From NCBI GenBank assembly GCA_028386065.3, contig JAKUCV010004478.1, forward strand, positions 5,712 to 69,711: DNA of 64,000 nt, in the 5' to 3' direction. Source of the DNA: Turnera subulata (lineage: Eukaryota; Streptophyta; Magnoliopsida; Malpighiales; Passifloraceae). Of the stretch, positions 37,389 to 49,710 are shown in pieces. Position numbers and translations under genes: made by a program. Each line of letters starts with the position of its first letter. Within the stretch, counting starts at the first letter, position 1. The notes beneath the pieces were generated by a model. The model was given only the letters and a program-made list of their open reading frames with translations. It was not told where the DNA came from and did not search any database.

Positions 37389-38628
37389 ATGGCTGGCTTA
37401 TCCTGCAATTCCATAGCCGCCAAATGTACTGTTTTTGCCTCTCTTCACGTCAACAGCCCTCCTTCTCCACAATCCAACGACCCTCCATCTCCACAATCCC
37501 ACAACACTGGCCCCAATGAGCCTCGAATCCCCACCACAAAAACCAGAAGAACCAAATCTCTGCCTAAGAAGAGAAGCCAAGTCCTTGACAAGCTACAACA
37601 AAAGTACACCTTCATCAAGCTTGAACGCGCCATTGGCGCTGGCAGCTACCGTGATTCTGAACCAAAGTATGCAAAAAATTCACTACTTCTGTTGAGTTTT
37701 TCCTTTTTCTTTTTAATCTTTGCAGTTCTGTATTGGTATCTTGACATGTTTTACGACAAAGCATGAGTAGTTAGTTAGTTATGTCTGATGTTGTGGATGG
37801 TGTCCTTTTCTTTCTTTCTTTCATATGATGATTAGTGGCGGGGAGCGGAGGCACTCCGTATTGCAAGGGTTGTTGCCGAACTCCGATGATATGAAGGAGA
37901 CTGTGGCTGAGAAGAAAATGAGAGAGACCGGACAGTGGCTTGTCGATAACACTGAAGAAGGGTTTCGTTCCAATGGTACCCATATATATATATATAACCC
38001 TGTTGTTTAATTTGCTTGGTTTGTTTTCATTCTTTCAGGGTCTAATTAAGGAAGAATATGTGGTATTTAATTAAGCTTTATAAGTGCTCCAAATAGAAGA
38101 GACTTTAACAAGTATGCATGCAGTTGATACTTAGAGTCGGAATGACACTGCTCTTAATGATTGTGGCTATGTGGAGCTACTGAAAACTTGTTGGACTATC
38201 AAGCAGTAGTGTGTTTTGAGAAGATACTAACCCAAATGCTGCATGATTTAGCAAGTAAATCGATCGTCCTGTGTGTTCATTGTGAGGTTTGTGAAAGTGT
38301 GTATAAGTTGTAACCAACATGGCTACTGTTCTATCGAAGTCTGGGAGAGATTACTAGTCCTGCGTCCCGGCAATACTTTTCTAGTATAAAAAAAATTGGG
38401 AGTTTACAGGAAGATGAATATTTAATTTCCGGTTCTTGTTCGAAACAGAAATCTATAAGCTTGAGATTTTTGGCTGACAATGTTGGTGTTTGTTATTGTT
38501 TTGCAGGTAGAAAAATGCTTATGTTCTCATTTTGGGGTATCCCAATATATATTTTCTTGTTCATGGTTGCTGCTGGAGTTATACAGCTACCATTTAGCTC
38601 ACCGTTACTCGAAGATCTATTGATGTGA
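37389..38628 (+). CDS. CRR3: NDH-complex factor CRR3, chloroplastic
   Basis: Three exons, 37389-37666, 37836-37975 and 38507-38628, join in frame to give 179 residues. The N-terminus (MAGLSCNSIAAKCTVFASLH, then proline/serine-rich) looks like a transit peptide. The middle is basic and helical (RSQVLDKLQQKYTFIKLERAIGAGSY, then MKETVAEKKMRETGQWLVDNTEEGF). The last exon carries a single hydrophobic span, WGIPIYIFLFMVAAGVIQL, before a short tail. This architecture and wording match CRR3, a nuclear-encoded factor needed for thylakoid NDH. Whether CRR3 is a stable subunit or an assembly factor is not decidable from sequence. It lies about 6 kb from ndhL and 2.6 kb upstream of the ANTH gene, the neighbour I recall in Arabidopsis. 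Confidence 0.85.
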
Positions 38629-39418
38629 AAATGTCTGGCTGGAGTCCTGAATCAGGCCCCAGTTCCCCCAACCAGTAGCTTCCTTGTCTCTGCTAAATCA
38701 GCAGAGGCAAGAGAGTGATTGGTAGCCAAAACTGGTCTGTATTTAATGACATTGTAGAAATGATCAATGAAATGTTATACTATTCTCCAAATAAAAATGT
38801 ATATTTTGCATCATCACACATCTTTGCTTCGATTCCCCAGTTTGTAAATCGTGGTTCTCTCCTTTCAAAAGCTGAAGTCAAACTGCAGAGGCTGCTATTA
38901 TCAGGGAAGTCAAATTTTATATACTACAGATTCTTTAGTTTAATGAATGATAAATGTTGTCTGCTCTTTGTCTTAAACTGCGGTTGAAAAATAACATCTC
39001 TTGTCAATAAATAAGTTTTCAAAAATAAAACCAGGGAATTTATCATTGTTTCTTTGAGTGGTGGATATGAAATGAATCATTCCAGCAAATAGTACAGCAG
39101 AGTATCATTAAAATGAGAGGCTCCAAGCGTAAGGGAAGCTCTACAATGATTATGTTAGTCTTTTCTTTTCTCTTGCGATTAATTCCATAATAAGTTGAAG
39201 GAAAAAAAGGCATCAACAATTCTTTATTTGCTTGCAAAAGCCAGATATCTTCACGCAAGCGACCTGCATTTTTGGCAGGGGAGGACTCTTCATGAAATAC
39301 TATTTTTAAGCTAAGGTTGGATCCACCAATCTTTTTATATTGTGCAGTCAACCAAGTTCTGCCAGACTATATATATATAACATATTTCATCATTGAAAAC
39401 ATGCACATTTGATTTAAA
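38629..39418. other. Intergenic interval, CRR3 to viral fragment
   Basis: This is the 3' flank of CRR3 followed by sequence with one unassigned minus-strand frame (39043-39351), whose translation I do not recognise. A short (TA)n tract lies near 39369-39379. Nothing here clearly continues the adjacent viral frame. Confidence 0.4.
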
Positions 39419-40543
39419 TTACTTCTCAACAATAAACTCTGACTTCTTACTCATTCTCACATGGATCCTTATTAATTTCCAGATATTCCTGAGGTTGTTG
39501 CAAGTAAGTCTCTCCAATTCTTTGTAGGCTCTGTCTTGCTCATCCGTCATTCCCTGGTAAGGGTCTTCTAGGAAGAGAATTCTCCGGATTTGAGAGATGA
39601 CGTTCTGCGTTTCATCTGCCTGCCGCAAAACATCAGCATACGGCTCCGGGTATGCCATCCTCCATTGAATCCAGATTAATTTTTCATCTTCTCCGAGCAA
39701 GTTTTCGATGAAATCTACTTTGGCCTTGTTATCATTCCATGTCTTCGCAGGGTCATCTACATGGTTCAAAGTGATCTTTTCCCATCTGTCGAATACTTCT
39801 CTGTACAGGCCAATATCATCCGGCAGGACTAGGATTGCACCTTGCTCATGCTGCGCTGATGGCAGAGTCCACATGTTTGATGTGTATCCCCCTGCCCTTG
39901 CCTTTAACTTCTTCTCATCGTATCCGTTAAAAGAGGGGGTCTCGTTCTTTGAACTGGAGGCCACTCCCCTGGCTGGGGGGTACTGGACTCCTCTCCCCAT
40001 GTTCTCATCCTGGGGCGGTCTGTACGCCGAGGTCACTTCTGAACTCATCCTTGCTTGGGTGACCAACTCTTCGGCCCTTTGCTCGAATTCCCTGAACTTG
40101 GGATAATCCAAGTCCGCTGGGTCATTTGTCAGGGCGAAACTGCCTTGTTCGTAAGGATTATACCATTCGCCTTCTTTGTCGGATTCGTCAGACTCGCCCG
40201 ATTGCTCGGGTGTCTCATCCCATTGCGGGGCTTCCTCCTCTACTAGGAATGCTGTCCCTTCATCTGGTTCTTCGTCTTGGGGTCCTATAGGCCCCCTTCC
40301 GCATCCTTCGTCGTCATCGTCCCATCCTGTCGCCTTGATGGGCCAAGGTGTTTCCGGTGGGGCCGTGTATTTGACCATGACGTCGTATTTGCCAGTTGTG
40401 CAATGGACGTCCCATCCTTGCTCCCTCGAGTATTTTCCACGTCGCCTCAGCTCTGCTTCTTGTCTTGTCATGGCCTCAGGGTCTCGCTCCTGTCCCCTAA
40501 TTATTTCTGAGAATAGGCAAACTAATGCCAAGTNGAAAAACAA
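39419..40543 (-). mobile_element. Endogenous pararetrovirus (Caulimoviridae) capsid-region fragment
   Basis: An open minus-strand frame of 374 codons. Its first part is charged, with long acidic stretches (DDDDEG, then EEEAPQWDE and ESDESDKEGEW). Its last third has the order of residues typical of badnavirus-like coat proteins: an FIENLLG...W...YPEPY block, then an EDPYQG block and a KELERLTC block. It stops soon after (FIVEK), before any CCHC zinc knuckle, and no movement-protein, protease or reverse-transcriptase sequence follows. So only part of the coat region is present. The frame is free of internal stops, but one undetermined base (N at 40534) lies near its start, where viral similarity fades. 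It is antisense to the neighbouring genes and ends about 0.7 kb from the ANTH start codon. A retrotransposon Gag is a less likely alternative. Confidence 0.7.
40534..40534. other. Undetermined base (N)
   Basis: The only ambiguous base in the window. It falls at the edge of the viral fragment, where sequence turns from viral-like to A-rich, so the junction may be imperfectly assembled. Confidence 1.
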
Positions 40544-41204
40544 AAAAGCGAAAAAAACACGAAAGAAAAAGGATTGATGATCGCCAGCCAGTTACGCCGC
40601 TCCAAAACGAACAGGGCCGCCAAAAGAAAAGCCCAACTAACCCCACCACCCAAAAAAATAACAAAAAGAGAAATAAAAAACCGACAAACAAAGAAAAGAA
40701 TATATTGGGTACACCGAAAAAAGAAAATGATTTTAATTTTTTTCCTTCTCCAAAAAAAAAAAAAAACTAAAGAACGCATCTCTCCAGCGAGAGAGCCCAG
40801 AAAAAAAGAAAGGAAGGAAACAGACAGTCGTCATCTCTTCCGTTTGATCAATTTCCCATTTTCCACCACATCCTCTCTTTCTCTCAGTTTTCTCCCGCAA
40901 ATCCACACTCTCTGTTCCTCCACCAAACACAGACACACACACACTAATAGATTTGTATAGAAGAGACATATACGGGGAGTGAGGAGAGAGAGAGAGAGAG
41001 GGGAGGGAGGCATAACCACCACAGACCACACCACGTATATAGGAGAGAAAGATACACTCACTGATAGATTTGATAGTTTTTAGTGTAGGAGGAGATCTGA
41101 TCGGTTCATATTTTTCTTTCTTCTTCACCTTCTTCTTAATTTTTTTTTTTTAAAATATCTATATATTATATATATATATATATATACATAAATAGAATAT
41201 AGAG
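40544..41204 (+). promoter_or_regulatory. Promoter and 5' leader region of the ANTH gene
   Basis: An A-rich part (40544-40830) is followed by CT-rich leader-like sequence, a (GA)n tract near 40985-41002 and a (TA)n run at about 41165-41186. The (TA)n run ends about 20 bases before the start codon. No clean TATA box can be separated from the repeats. Confidence 0.5.
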
Positions 41205-44200
41205 ATGGGAACACTACAGAGCTGGAGGAAAGCGTATGGGGCTCTCAAGGATTCCACCAAAGTCGGGCTCGCCCACGTCAACAGCGACTACGCGGTACCC
41301 ACACTATTTTTGGCTTCCTACTCTTGCTCCTACTGATTCGTTACTCTCTTTAAATCCCTGATTTTTGCTCTATTTTGTTGATTTTTTTTTTTGGTTTTTG
41401 TGTTATAAAATGGGGGATTAGGAATTGGATGTGGCCGTCGTTAAAGCCACCAACCACGTCGAGTGCCCTCCCAAAGAGCGCCACCTTCGAAGTCAGATCT
41501 TCTTCTTCTTCTTCTTCTTCTTTTGCGTGTTTGTTTTGTTTTCTTTTTTTGGCCGTTGAAAAGTTGAGTGTGTGTTTTCGGTGTTTTTTTTTTTCAGAAA
41601 TCCTGATTGCCACGTCAGCGATTCGTCCCCGCGCTGATGTTGCTTACTGCATCCACGCCCTCTCCCGCCGTTTGGCCAAGACTCACAACTGGACGGTAAC
41701 CGCCCCTCCCTCTCTCTCTCATTTCAGTCTTCGGGTTACTAGTTGATCTGATGTGTGGTGGTTGGATGCTTGGAAATTCGGTTTCCGTTCTTTTTTTGGT
41801 TTGAGTTAACAGTAAGGGACTATATTGTTTGAATTTGTTGAGTGAATGTGATCATATTTTGGTACACTTGCAAGTGAGGTTGGGAATGTGTTGTTATGTT
41901 TGAATTGAGCAATCAATACCATCGCAGAAGTGCTTTTGGGTGTCAGATTTCTTCATTGGATTGGATTGGATTAATTGTTTGTGTTTCTCTCTATTTGGGT
42001 TTTTCTTGTTAATTAACTCTTTTTCCTCTGCAACAGGTGGCACTGAAAACGTTGGTTGTCATTCATAGATTACTCAGAGAAGGTGATCCTACTTTCAGAG
42101 AAGAACTACTGAATTATTCCCAGAGAGTGCGCATCCTTCAACTTTCTAATTTCAAGGATGATTCAAGCCCTATTGGTATGTTTTTGTTGGTTTCTCTCTG
42201 TCACTCTCACTCTGTGGTTTTGGGTCAGATGCGTCTCTTTCTCATGTGTGTGATGTTCTTGATTAGTGGCATCCCACTGCAGCATTGATCTAGTATCCTG
42301 TTTTTTCATTTTTCCAACATTTTGTTTGATTCAGCTTGGGATTGCTCTGCTTGGGTACGTACATATGCACTATTTTTGGAGGAGAGACTTGAATGCTTTA
42401 GAATTCTGAAATATGATATTGAAGCCGAGCGCCTCCCAAAACCTGCCCCAGGGCAGGATAAGGTATGATCCCCTATTATTAAAGTATAATCACTAGGAAG
42501 TGGATTTTAGCAAGTTTAGTTAGATATAGAAATTCTGTTAGCATAATAGCTAGTTTCCTTTTTCCTGTCTGCTATGACTTGGCAGCTGTTAATTTTTTCT
42601 TTACTTTTATCTGTCTTTTGTCCTTTGCCCTCAGGTTCTTAAATAGTAGTAGGCTCAACAAACCTCTTTAGAGGCCTTGTTTTTTTACTTTTTCTTGATC
42701 TTTGTTGTCACAATGCAGGGTTACAGCAGAACCAGGGATTTGGATAGTGAAGAACTGTTGGAACAGTTGCCTGCTTTGCAGCAGCTTCTGTACCGTCTTT
42801 TTGGCTGTCGGGTATTACTGTCAAACTTGTCAAATTTCTTTCTATGGATTATGGCTTGTTATTTGTGCACAATAAACTTTCAGTTGGAAAAGAAAATTGA
42901 TTCTCCGCTTATCTGTGCAGCCGGAAGGTGCAGCAGTTGGCAACTATGTGATACAGTATGCTTTGGCTTTGGTATGTCTGCTTCTTGTTGCACTGTACTT
43001 GGTGTTCCCATGTTTGTAAATATCAAAAAAAAAAAAAACAGCATTTGCTGTTATTTACATTGGTGGACATATTTATTTTTGAAGAAGGCAGTATCTGAGT
43101 TGAACTTGAGAAATCCGTTGATTGACCTTGTTCATATGTGCAACTTCCAGGTGTTGAAGGAGAGCTTCAAAATATACTGTGCTATCAACGATGGGATTAT
43201 CAATCTTGTGGATAAGGTAATTTTTGTGTTCTGTAATTAAGGAAACATTGTTCGATGTTAACAGGATTTCGACATTACTTTGTTTTGGCTCATTGGTATG
43301 AAATCCTCCATTTGTTTACAGTTTTTCGAGATGCCGAGACATGAAGCTATCAAAGCCCTAGATATCTACAAACGAGCTGGTCAGCAGGTCAAGTTGTGAT
43401 TTGAAAATCATCTATCAGTAACCTCTACTGTGTCAACTATTATATTCATACTGAGGCCTTAGCAGTTAAAAGGTTGTCCCAGACATGAAACTTAATGTAG
43501 TATTGAAAGAATTTGATTTGACTGGCAGGCAGGGAGCCTTTCTGATTTTTATGAAGTTTGCAAAGGACTTGAACTTGCTAGGAACTTCCAGTTTCCTGTC
43601 CTCAGAGAGGTAACTTATTTGTGAGGAAGTTATATACTCAGTCTGAGACTCTTTTGGTTCTCATTCCTGTGATTTAATGGAGTATTACTTTAATTCCTTG
43701 CAGCCTCCACAATCCTTTCTTACAACCATGGAAGAGTATATAAAAGAGGCACCACGAATTGTTTCTGTCCCAACTGAGCCATTGGTTAGTGCTCTTGCTA
43801 TGCTATTGAAGATTTATACATATGTCTGAACTTTTCTAATTATTGTGTTTGGAGTAAATCTTAATATTTCCTGCTTATTTTATTAAATTAAAAATTTAGC
43901 TTCACAATTTTATAAATTTCTGTTCAATTTTGGGAATTTATAGTCAAACCATATTGAATCTTTATAATGATTCAATGGCTGAGATTGGGGCTTAGCAAAA
44001 GGATTAGAAAAGACTGTTTTTTGTACCCAAGGTTTACTTTCCAAAAGGTGTACATTAGTGACCTCCCTGCAGCATACCATATTAAACTAGGGGGCCAAAA
44101 ATGAGTTTTTTTTCCTGCTGGATATTATGCAATTCAGAGGTTGCCACTCTTTTTATGCAAGAAGTTGTTTGAACTTTTTTGGGCTGTTAGTTAGATACGC

Positions 44201-45993
44201 CCAAAGGAAGATGAGTAAAATGTCACACAGTGGTATTTGTGTGGACAGGGCTGTGATTTAAGCTTTTGAGCACTGGTCAAGGCACAATGAGAAAGAAGTC
44301 ACTTGTTTAGAATTTAGATTATGAGGTTGTTTTTCCATTTAACATAAAAACCATGTCATCATCTTTCGTAGGTGTTCTATTTGGGAGGTGATATGAGAGC
44401 AAAAAACAATCAGAGGAATGAACATGCTTAGATTCTTTAGCAATAGCGTTGTATCCTTTGTTTAAGTCTCAAGATTGACTATTAAATGGAACTTGAGTGG
44501 CAGAAAAGGATATGCAACCCATACCCATGATTGTTGCTCTCTTTTCTGTCTTTTTGTGTCTGATTCTTGCTTGCTGTTTTTTGTCAGAATGATCCCTACT
44601 TGCCATTAAATTTGTCTTTTTGTGGAACACTATTTGTAGATCTTGGATTCTACTATACTAACATGTAGTCATTTCAAACAGCTTCAATTGACATACAGAA
44701 ATGAAGACGCCCCTCTTGAAGACTCCAAATTGTCAGGTGATGAAGCTGAACAACCGCCTACAGATGATGTTGCTGTTTCCAGTGATGAAGTTCCTCCCCC
44801 CACACCTCCTGCTCCTCCCGCGCCTCAGAACAGTAGGGACACTGGAGATTTGCTGGTGAGTACATGTTTTGAGCTAAATTATGATGATATCTGCCCAAAT
44901 GGATGTAATATTTCCCTTTGTGTCCTCATTGTGGCTGTTCAGGGATTGGATAACACTGGACCTGCCGCATCTGCCATTGAGGAAAGTAATGCTTTAGCTT
45001 TGGCTATAGTACCGTCTGAATCAGGTAGCTTTCTTTCCTTTCAATTTCTCTTGATGCTGGTTTTGCCAAGTTAATAGAGGTGATAAAACCTCCTTCTGTT
45101 TTTTTTTCAGCTGCTGCTCCCACATTCAATTCAGGTTCTGCTCAAGCAAAAGATTTCGATCCTACAGGATGGGAGCTTGCCCTTGTCACCACTCCAAGCA
45201 CTAACATTTCTGCAGCTACTGATAGGAAATTGGTATGGTTTTATCTTTTTGAAGTCTAATGTTCTCATACTATTGTCTTTGATCTTCTCTTTACTGGTAA
45301 CAACTAATTTTGTTTTTTTCATACTTGTCAATTTTTGTCTTGCTTCAACATACTTCCATGTTCTCAATTTAGAGGAGGTGCACCCCCAAATACTTTCAAA
45401 AAACTATTTGGCTTGTTGTCACCTTTGCATGGAGGATTACCTTCTCAGATATTATTGCATGAAGATATTTTTCTCTAGTTGTTCCTTATTTTGTCATTTT
45501 GGCATGTCCTTGTTGGTCTTATTTCACCCTTTTAAAAAATATATATCATGAGTTGTTTAAATATGTGCTGGATATGGCGATATAGGCCAGTTGACGCGAT
45601 GACTTCAATCTGATCATTTATGATTCTAATGATTGCCAGGCTGGTGGATTGGACTCGCTCACTCTGAACAGTCTATACGATGAAGCAGCCTATAGAGCTT
45701 CCCAGCAGCCTGTTTATGGAGCACCAGCACCTAATCCGTTTGAGGTTAATGATCCATTTGCTATGTCAAATGGCTTTTCCGCTCCCCCTGGAGTTCAAAT
45801 GGCTGCAATGACTACACAGCCGCCAAATCCCTTTGGTCCATACCAACCCGCATACCCTCCCGCACAGCAGCAACAAAATTTGATGATGACCCCCGCAAAT
45901 CCTTTCGGTGACCCGGGATTTGGGGCGTTTCCTGCTCATCCTGTCACACATCCTCAAACAAACAATCCGTTCGGAAGCACAGGCCTTTTGTAA
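41205..45993 (+). CDS. ANTH-domain clathrin assembly protein (AP180/CALM type, At2g01600/At1g14910-like)
   Basis: Fifteen exons join in frame: 41205-41294, 41422-41491, 41598-41695, 42037-42175, 42335-42462, 42719-42811, 42921-42971, 43151-43216, 43322-43387, 43529-43609, 43704-43784, 44682-44855, 44943-45024, 45111-45232 and 45640-45993. They give 564 residues. The N-terminal half is an ANTH domain. Its first helix has the lipid-binding lysines ([13 protein letters not shown]), followed by [33 protein letters not shown] and the later [19 protein letters not shown]. The C-terminal half is a flexible clathrin/adaptor-binding arm with four NPF motifs, a DPF and a proline-rich stretch. ANTH proteins bind phosphoinositides and recruit clathrin to membranes during endocytosis. 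The intron between exons 11 and 12 is about 900 bp. Splice phases agree throughout, so I see no break. Confidence 0.94.
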
Positions 45994-48512
45994 TTACTTG
46001 CCTGATCGTTTGGAAGGTGTAATGTTAGCTGGTGCAGTTGGCTTTTTTTCTGATTTGGGAATGACTACTCCGCTTGGGGAAGGTTTTTGATCTGCAAGAT
46101 TGGCGGTTTGCGACATAAATGATACCTTTTGTTTGCTGGTTTGTAGCTTGTAAAAGTTAGCGAGTGAATATGTATTATGTGATACCTAGTTGATACAAAC
46201 GGGAATAATGACAATTAATTTTTGGAATTTCTCTTCCTTCCTTTACGTTTGCGTGCATGCAGCTGTAGGTATTTTTTTTTCCCCCCCCTTTCTCTCTCAA
46301 AGGCTACAAGGGGTGAGATTTCATTGCTCTGCCTAGAATATCTTAAACAAGAATATTTTTAATTATCGTCATCTCAGCATGATCGAGGTGTCAATTGTTC
46401 TCACTTTTGGTAGTTCACTTGTACATATATAATTAATCAAGTACAGCTACTAAGGGATGCTAAGTGTTATCTGATGGAAATAATTAATTTTCTTTTTCCT
46501 GTTAATGTCATGTCATTTAAACTTCAGCAGCATTTTTAGCTTCTGAATGGTAATTAGAATTCCTTGTTCGATCTTGTTGGAGGAAGTTTAGCTGGGTCCG
46601 TGACAATAAGAAAACTGGGTTTGTCCTTCGGTTGATTATCCAGCAAAACACTTGCAAATGCAACGATTACATTGAAGTAGGGTCCAACACACTCCAACTC
46701 CAAATCAATTTGGGCCACCCATAGTCCAGTTCATAGTTACACAGGTTTTCCTCTGGGTTTGATAAATCATACCAAGATCTACATGATTCGGAACACAATT
46801 TCTTGAGCCTTGTTAATAATTTGGGCCAGAATTCCAATAGTTAATCTAGCCCATCACTTCTTCCAGTGCACAAAAAATATAAGCACGTGTAATTCACCAA
46901 AAAAATATATATAAGTCTCCGGAAAAAAAGAGCCTAATTTTTTTTGCCTCGTGCACTTTGCAGGCTGGAAAAAGTTCGTTATTTTCATAACGGAATTGTC
47001 GCGAAAAAAATATTAAAAAGTAAGGAATTCGGCACGCATAGTATAGCTCCATGATTATTAATTTAGGTTATGGTTGGATACCTAATGCCATATATAGTTG
47101 TTTGGTATAGTAGCTGACCATAATAATAGATGAACAAAGCACAACAAAACTGAGCATTCGCGCAACTGCCAAGTTAATTAGTCTATTAATATGCCACTTG
47201 CTGGCTGTACTCTTAACTAGTAACTACCTTAGTCCAAAATTGATTACCCTGCATTGATTCCTATGTTGTTGCCATTGTCATCCAGTCCAGACCTTACTCA
47301 ATAATAAGGGCTTTCTTCCTCTTTTTATCTCCCTTACATCATAAAGTGTGTTTTTTTTATAGCTATATAAAACAATAGCCAATTCAAATTATTATCCTGT
47401 GGGATATGTGATCCAATGTAGCTAGCAAGCCAGACTGTTTAGCTTTAAGTTTACAACAAGTACCTAGCTATGGTTACTAGGGGGGGCAAGCATGCTTTCC
47501 TTTTACTTGCTGCATGTACTGCATATATATAATTTTTTTGGATAAAAAGGGACATTTTATCTCATATGATGATATGATAACACGTGCATGTAAGTTCTCT
47601 GAACCTTGAAAACTAATGAAAAGCATGTTCTAGCATTATTGGCTTCAAAAAAAAAAAAGATTCCTTGCAAGCATGAACAAAATATATCAGAAATAAAAGA
47701 GTGCCTTAGATTCTTTCTAGTTTGTCGACTAGAAATCAAACTCTTAATTAAAAGGAAAAATAAAATGACCCACTAGAATCCCTTATTTGTTTGCTTTAGC
47801 TAGTAAAGCAAAGAAGAGCCGGTCATAGTCCCATGCCACTATTAAAATCTGAAACTTTAAAACATCTCAAAATCAAGAGGAAAAATATAGCATTATTGGG
47901 GACAACAGGTTATGTTCGAACATAAAATGTGTTCATAAAAAGAGCTTGTAGAGTAGGATTTTTCATTCAAAAGCAAAAGTAAGAGGAAGGGGCGAAAAAG
48001 GAAGCTTGAATATAAATGGAGAGGAAAATAAATTAAAGCAAAGTGAGACATAAAAGGGAATCCAATATGCCCCACACCCCCTACAAACGCTCTCAAATCA
48101 CCATCATTACATTGACAACCTAATTCATTTGAGTTTTGTTTCTCCTTCTCTTTAATTTGTACCTTCTTTTTTCCAACTCTTTAGCCTTAACATCCTAGTG
48201 CCATCCCATTATAAATCACAGATCCACAGCTGTTTTCCTTTACATTACTTTGCTTTCTTATGCTGCTAATCATAGGATCCCTTAGCTCCGCGAGGTACTT
48301 AAAGAATGGAATACACCTTTTATAAAGACTCGTATTTTATAACCTTTGTTTGTCGAAAGAATTGTTAAATAAAAGGCGTCGAATCTTATAGAAGCCTTTT
48401 TTTCAAAAATAAAAAAAAAGAAGTAATTTTATTTTCGGAAAGTATAAATTGCGGAAAGATTTGCTAAACAACTAACTAATCTTATTTAAAAAAAAAACAA
48501 TTACACGATATT

Positions 48513-48564
48513 AAACAGGAGATTCTATTATGTACCAACAAAAAAAAAAACAGAAGATTCTATT
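48513..48564 (+). mobile_element. Ultra-short poly(A) insertion with imperfect target duplication
   Basis: The string aaacaggagattctatt (48513-48529) recurs as aaacagaagattctatt (48548-48564), with one mismatch in 17. The insert is only atgtaccaac followed by A's. This is consistent with an aborted LINE-type insertion that has since mutated once. Confidence 0.55.
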
Positions 48565-48982
48565 CATAAACTTGTGATGAATTATTAGATTCCCCCTACA
48601 ATTCAGATTACTAGTTTTCACAGAACACATATACATCTACATCTATTCAATAATTATTGCCATCATACTATTCCATACTCTCTTTACTGAAATTTAAACA
48701 GTATAACATTTTCCATTATTTTTTGTTGATAATATTTGCCATGACACATTTTCTCCTTGAATTATTTTCATTCCCAATAGCCTCACTACCCTTTCCAAGT
48801 AGAAGACGCTTGAGTAATCTCTATATGTACCTAAGTTCCAAGTGTTACCTTTCTAGATTCAAATTTTATGATTATTAACCTCACCCAACATAAAGTGGGC
48901 ACACATTCCATTTTGTACACGCATTCTTTTTTTAAGACTAAAAATCTGACCCAACTCTATTGGTATTGATTGGTGTGTTGTA

Positions 48983-49338
48983 AGTAAGAACAGATAATTT
49001 TTTTTTGTCGCAAAAAAAAAGGCATCAGTGGTGTCATCATCGCCCCGTCGGTCCAGGCTCCGGTCAGAACCGGTTACATCCTGGCATTAGACCCTCCTCA
49101 TAGGAGAGACCGCCCACCGGGGCACCAGCGGACACCCTCGCCTGCTACGCGTCATAGTGTCGGGGAGACCCCGGGCTCAACGGCCACCACCCCACAGTGT
49201 GGAAGGCCATATTCGACCACATCACACTATAATGGTGCTTGACTGGAAGCGCCGGGATTCGAACCCGAATCCTATAGATGGCAGGCTAAAGGCTTCACCA
49301 CTGGGCCACCACCCCCGGTGGTAGTAAGAATAGATAAT
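48983..49338 (-). mobile_element. tRNA-derived SINE with 16-bp target duplication
   Basis: On the minus strand the element starts near 49322 with a tRNA-like head containing a polymerase III A box (TGGCCCAGTGG) and, about 30 bases on, a B box (GGTTCGAATCC). The body runs to an A/T tail at about 49001 (T run, GCGAC, A run). The flanks agtaagaacagataat (48983-48998) and agtaagaatagataat (49323-49338) match at 15 of 16 positions, a fairly recent target-site duplication. The roughly 320-bp length and head resemble plant Au-like SINEs, but family assignment is from memory. Confidence 0.82.
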
Positions 49339-49662
49339 GATTGTTAATGTAAGATGCCCTTTACACATGAACAAAAACATACCTACCATCTTCAAGAATC
49401 TGTTGCTTGCTGCTGATCTTTGAATTGTTCATCTCTGCCGGCGCAACTCGAGCACCCAGATGATCAAGTCAACCAATGGGTCACTATTAGGAGACATTCA
49501 TTTTTGCACACATTCCTACTTTTGGATAGGTGTATCAGTCCATATATTAAAAAGAGAGCACACTTTTGGGATAGAGTATATGTGGGTGTTTCCAATTTAC
49601 TTTTGTTGAAAGATGACATAATTCACAATGATCTCTACAACCTCAATTTTCTGATATGGACT

Positions 49663-49710
49663 CCCTCTCCAATACTTTTTTTTTTTTTTGGTCATGCCCT
49701 CTCCAATACT
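49663..49710 (-). mobile_element. Ultra-short poly(A) insertion with perfect target duplication
   Basis: The 14-base string ccctctccaatact is present at 49663-49676 and 49697-49710. Between the copies lie thirteen T's and ggtcatg. On the minus strand this is a seven-base body followed by poly(A). Confidence 0.65.

Noticed and set aside
39043..39351. 102-codon minus-strand frame beside the viral fragment
   Set aside because: I considered a continuation of the virus, but the translation has no capsid, protease or polymerase features and is separated by stop codons.
49258..49320. Possible tRNA gene with good A and B boxes
   Set aside because: The region continues into a body and A/T tail flanked by a target duplication, so it is the head of a SINE, not a tRNA gene.
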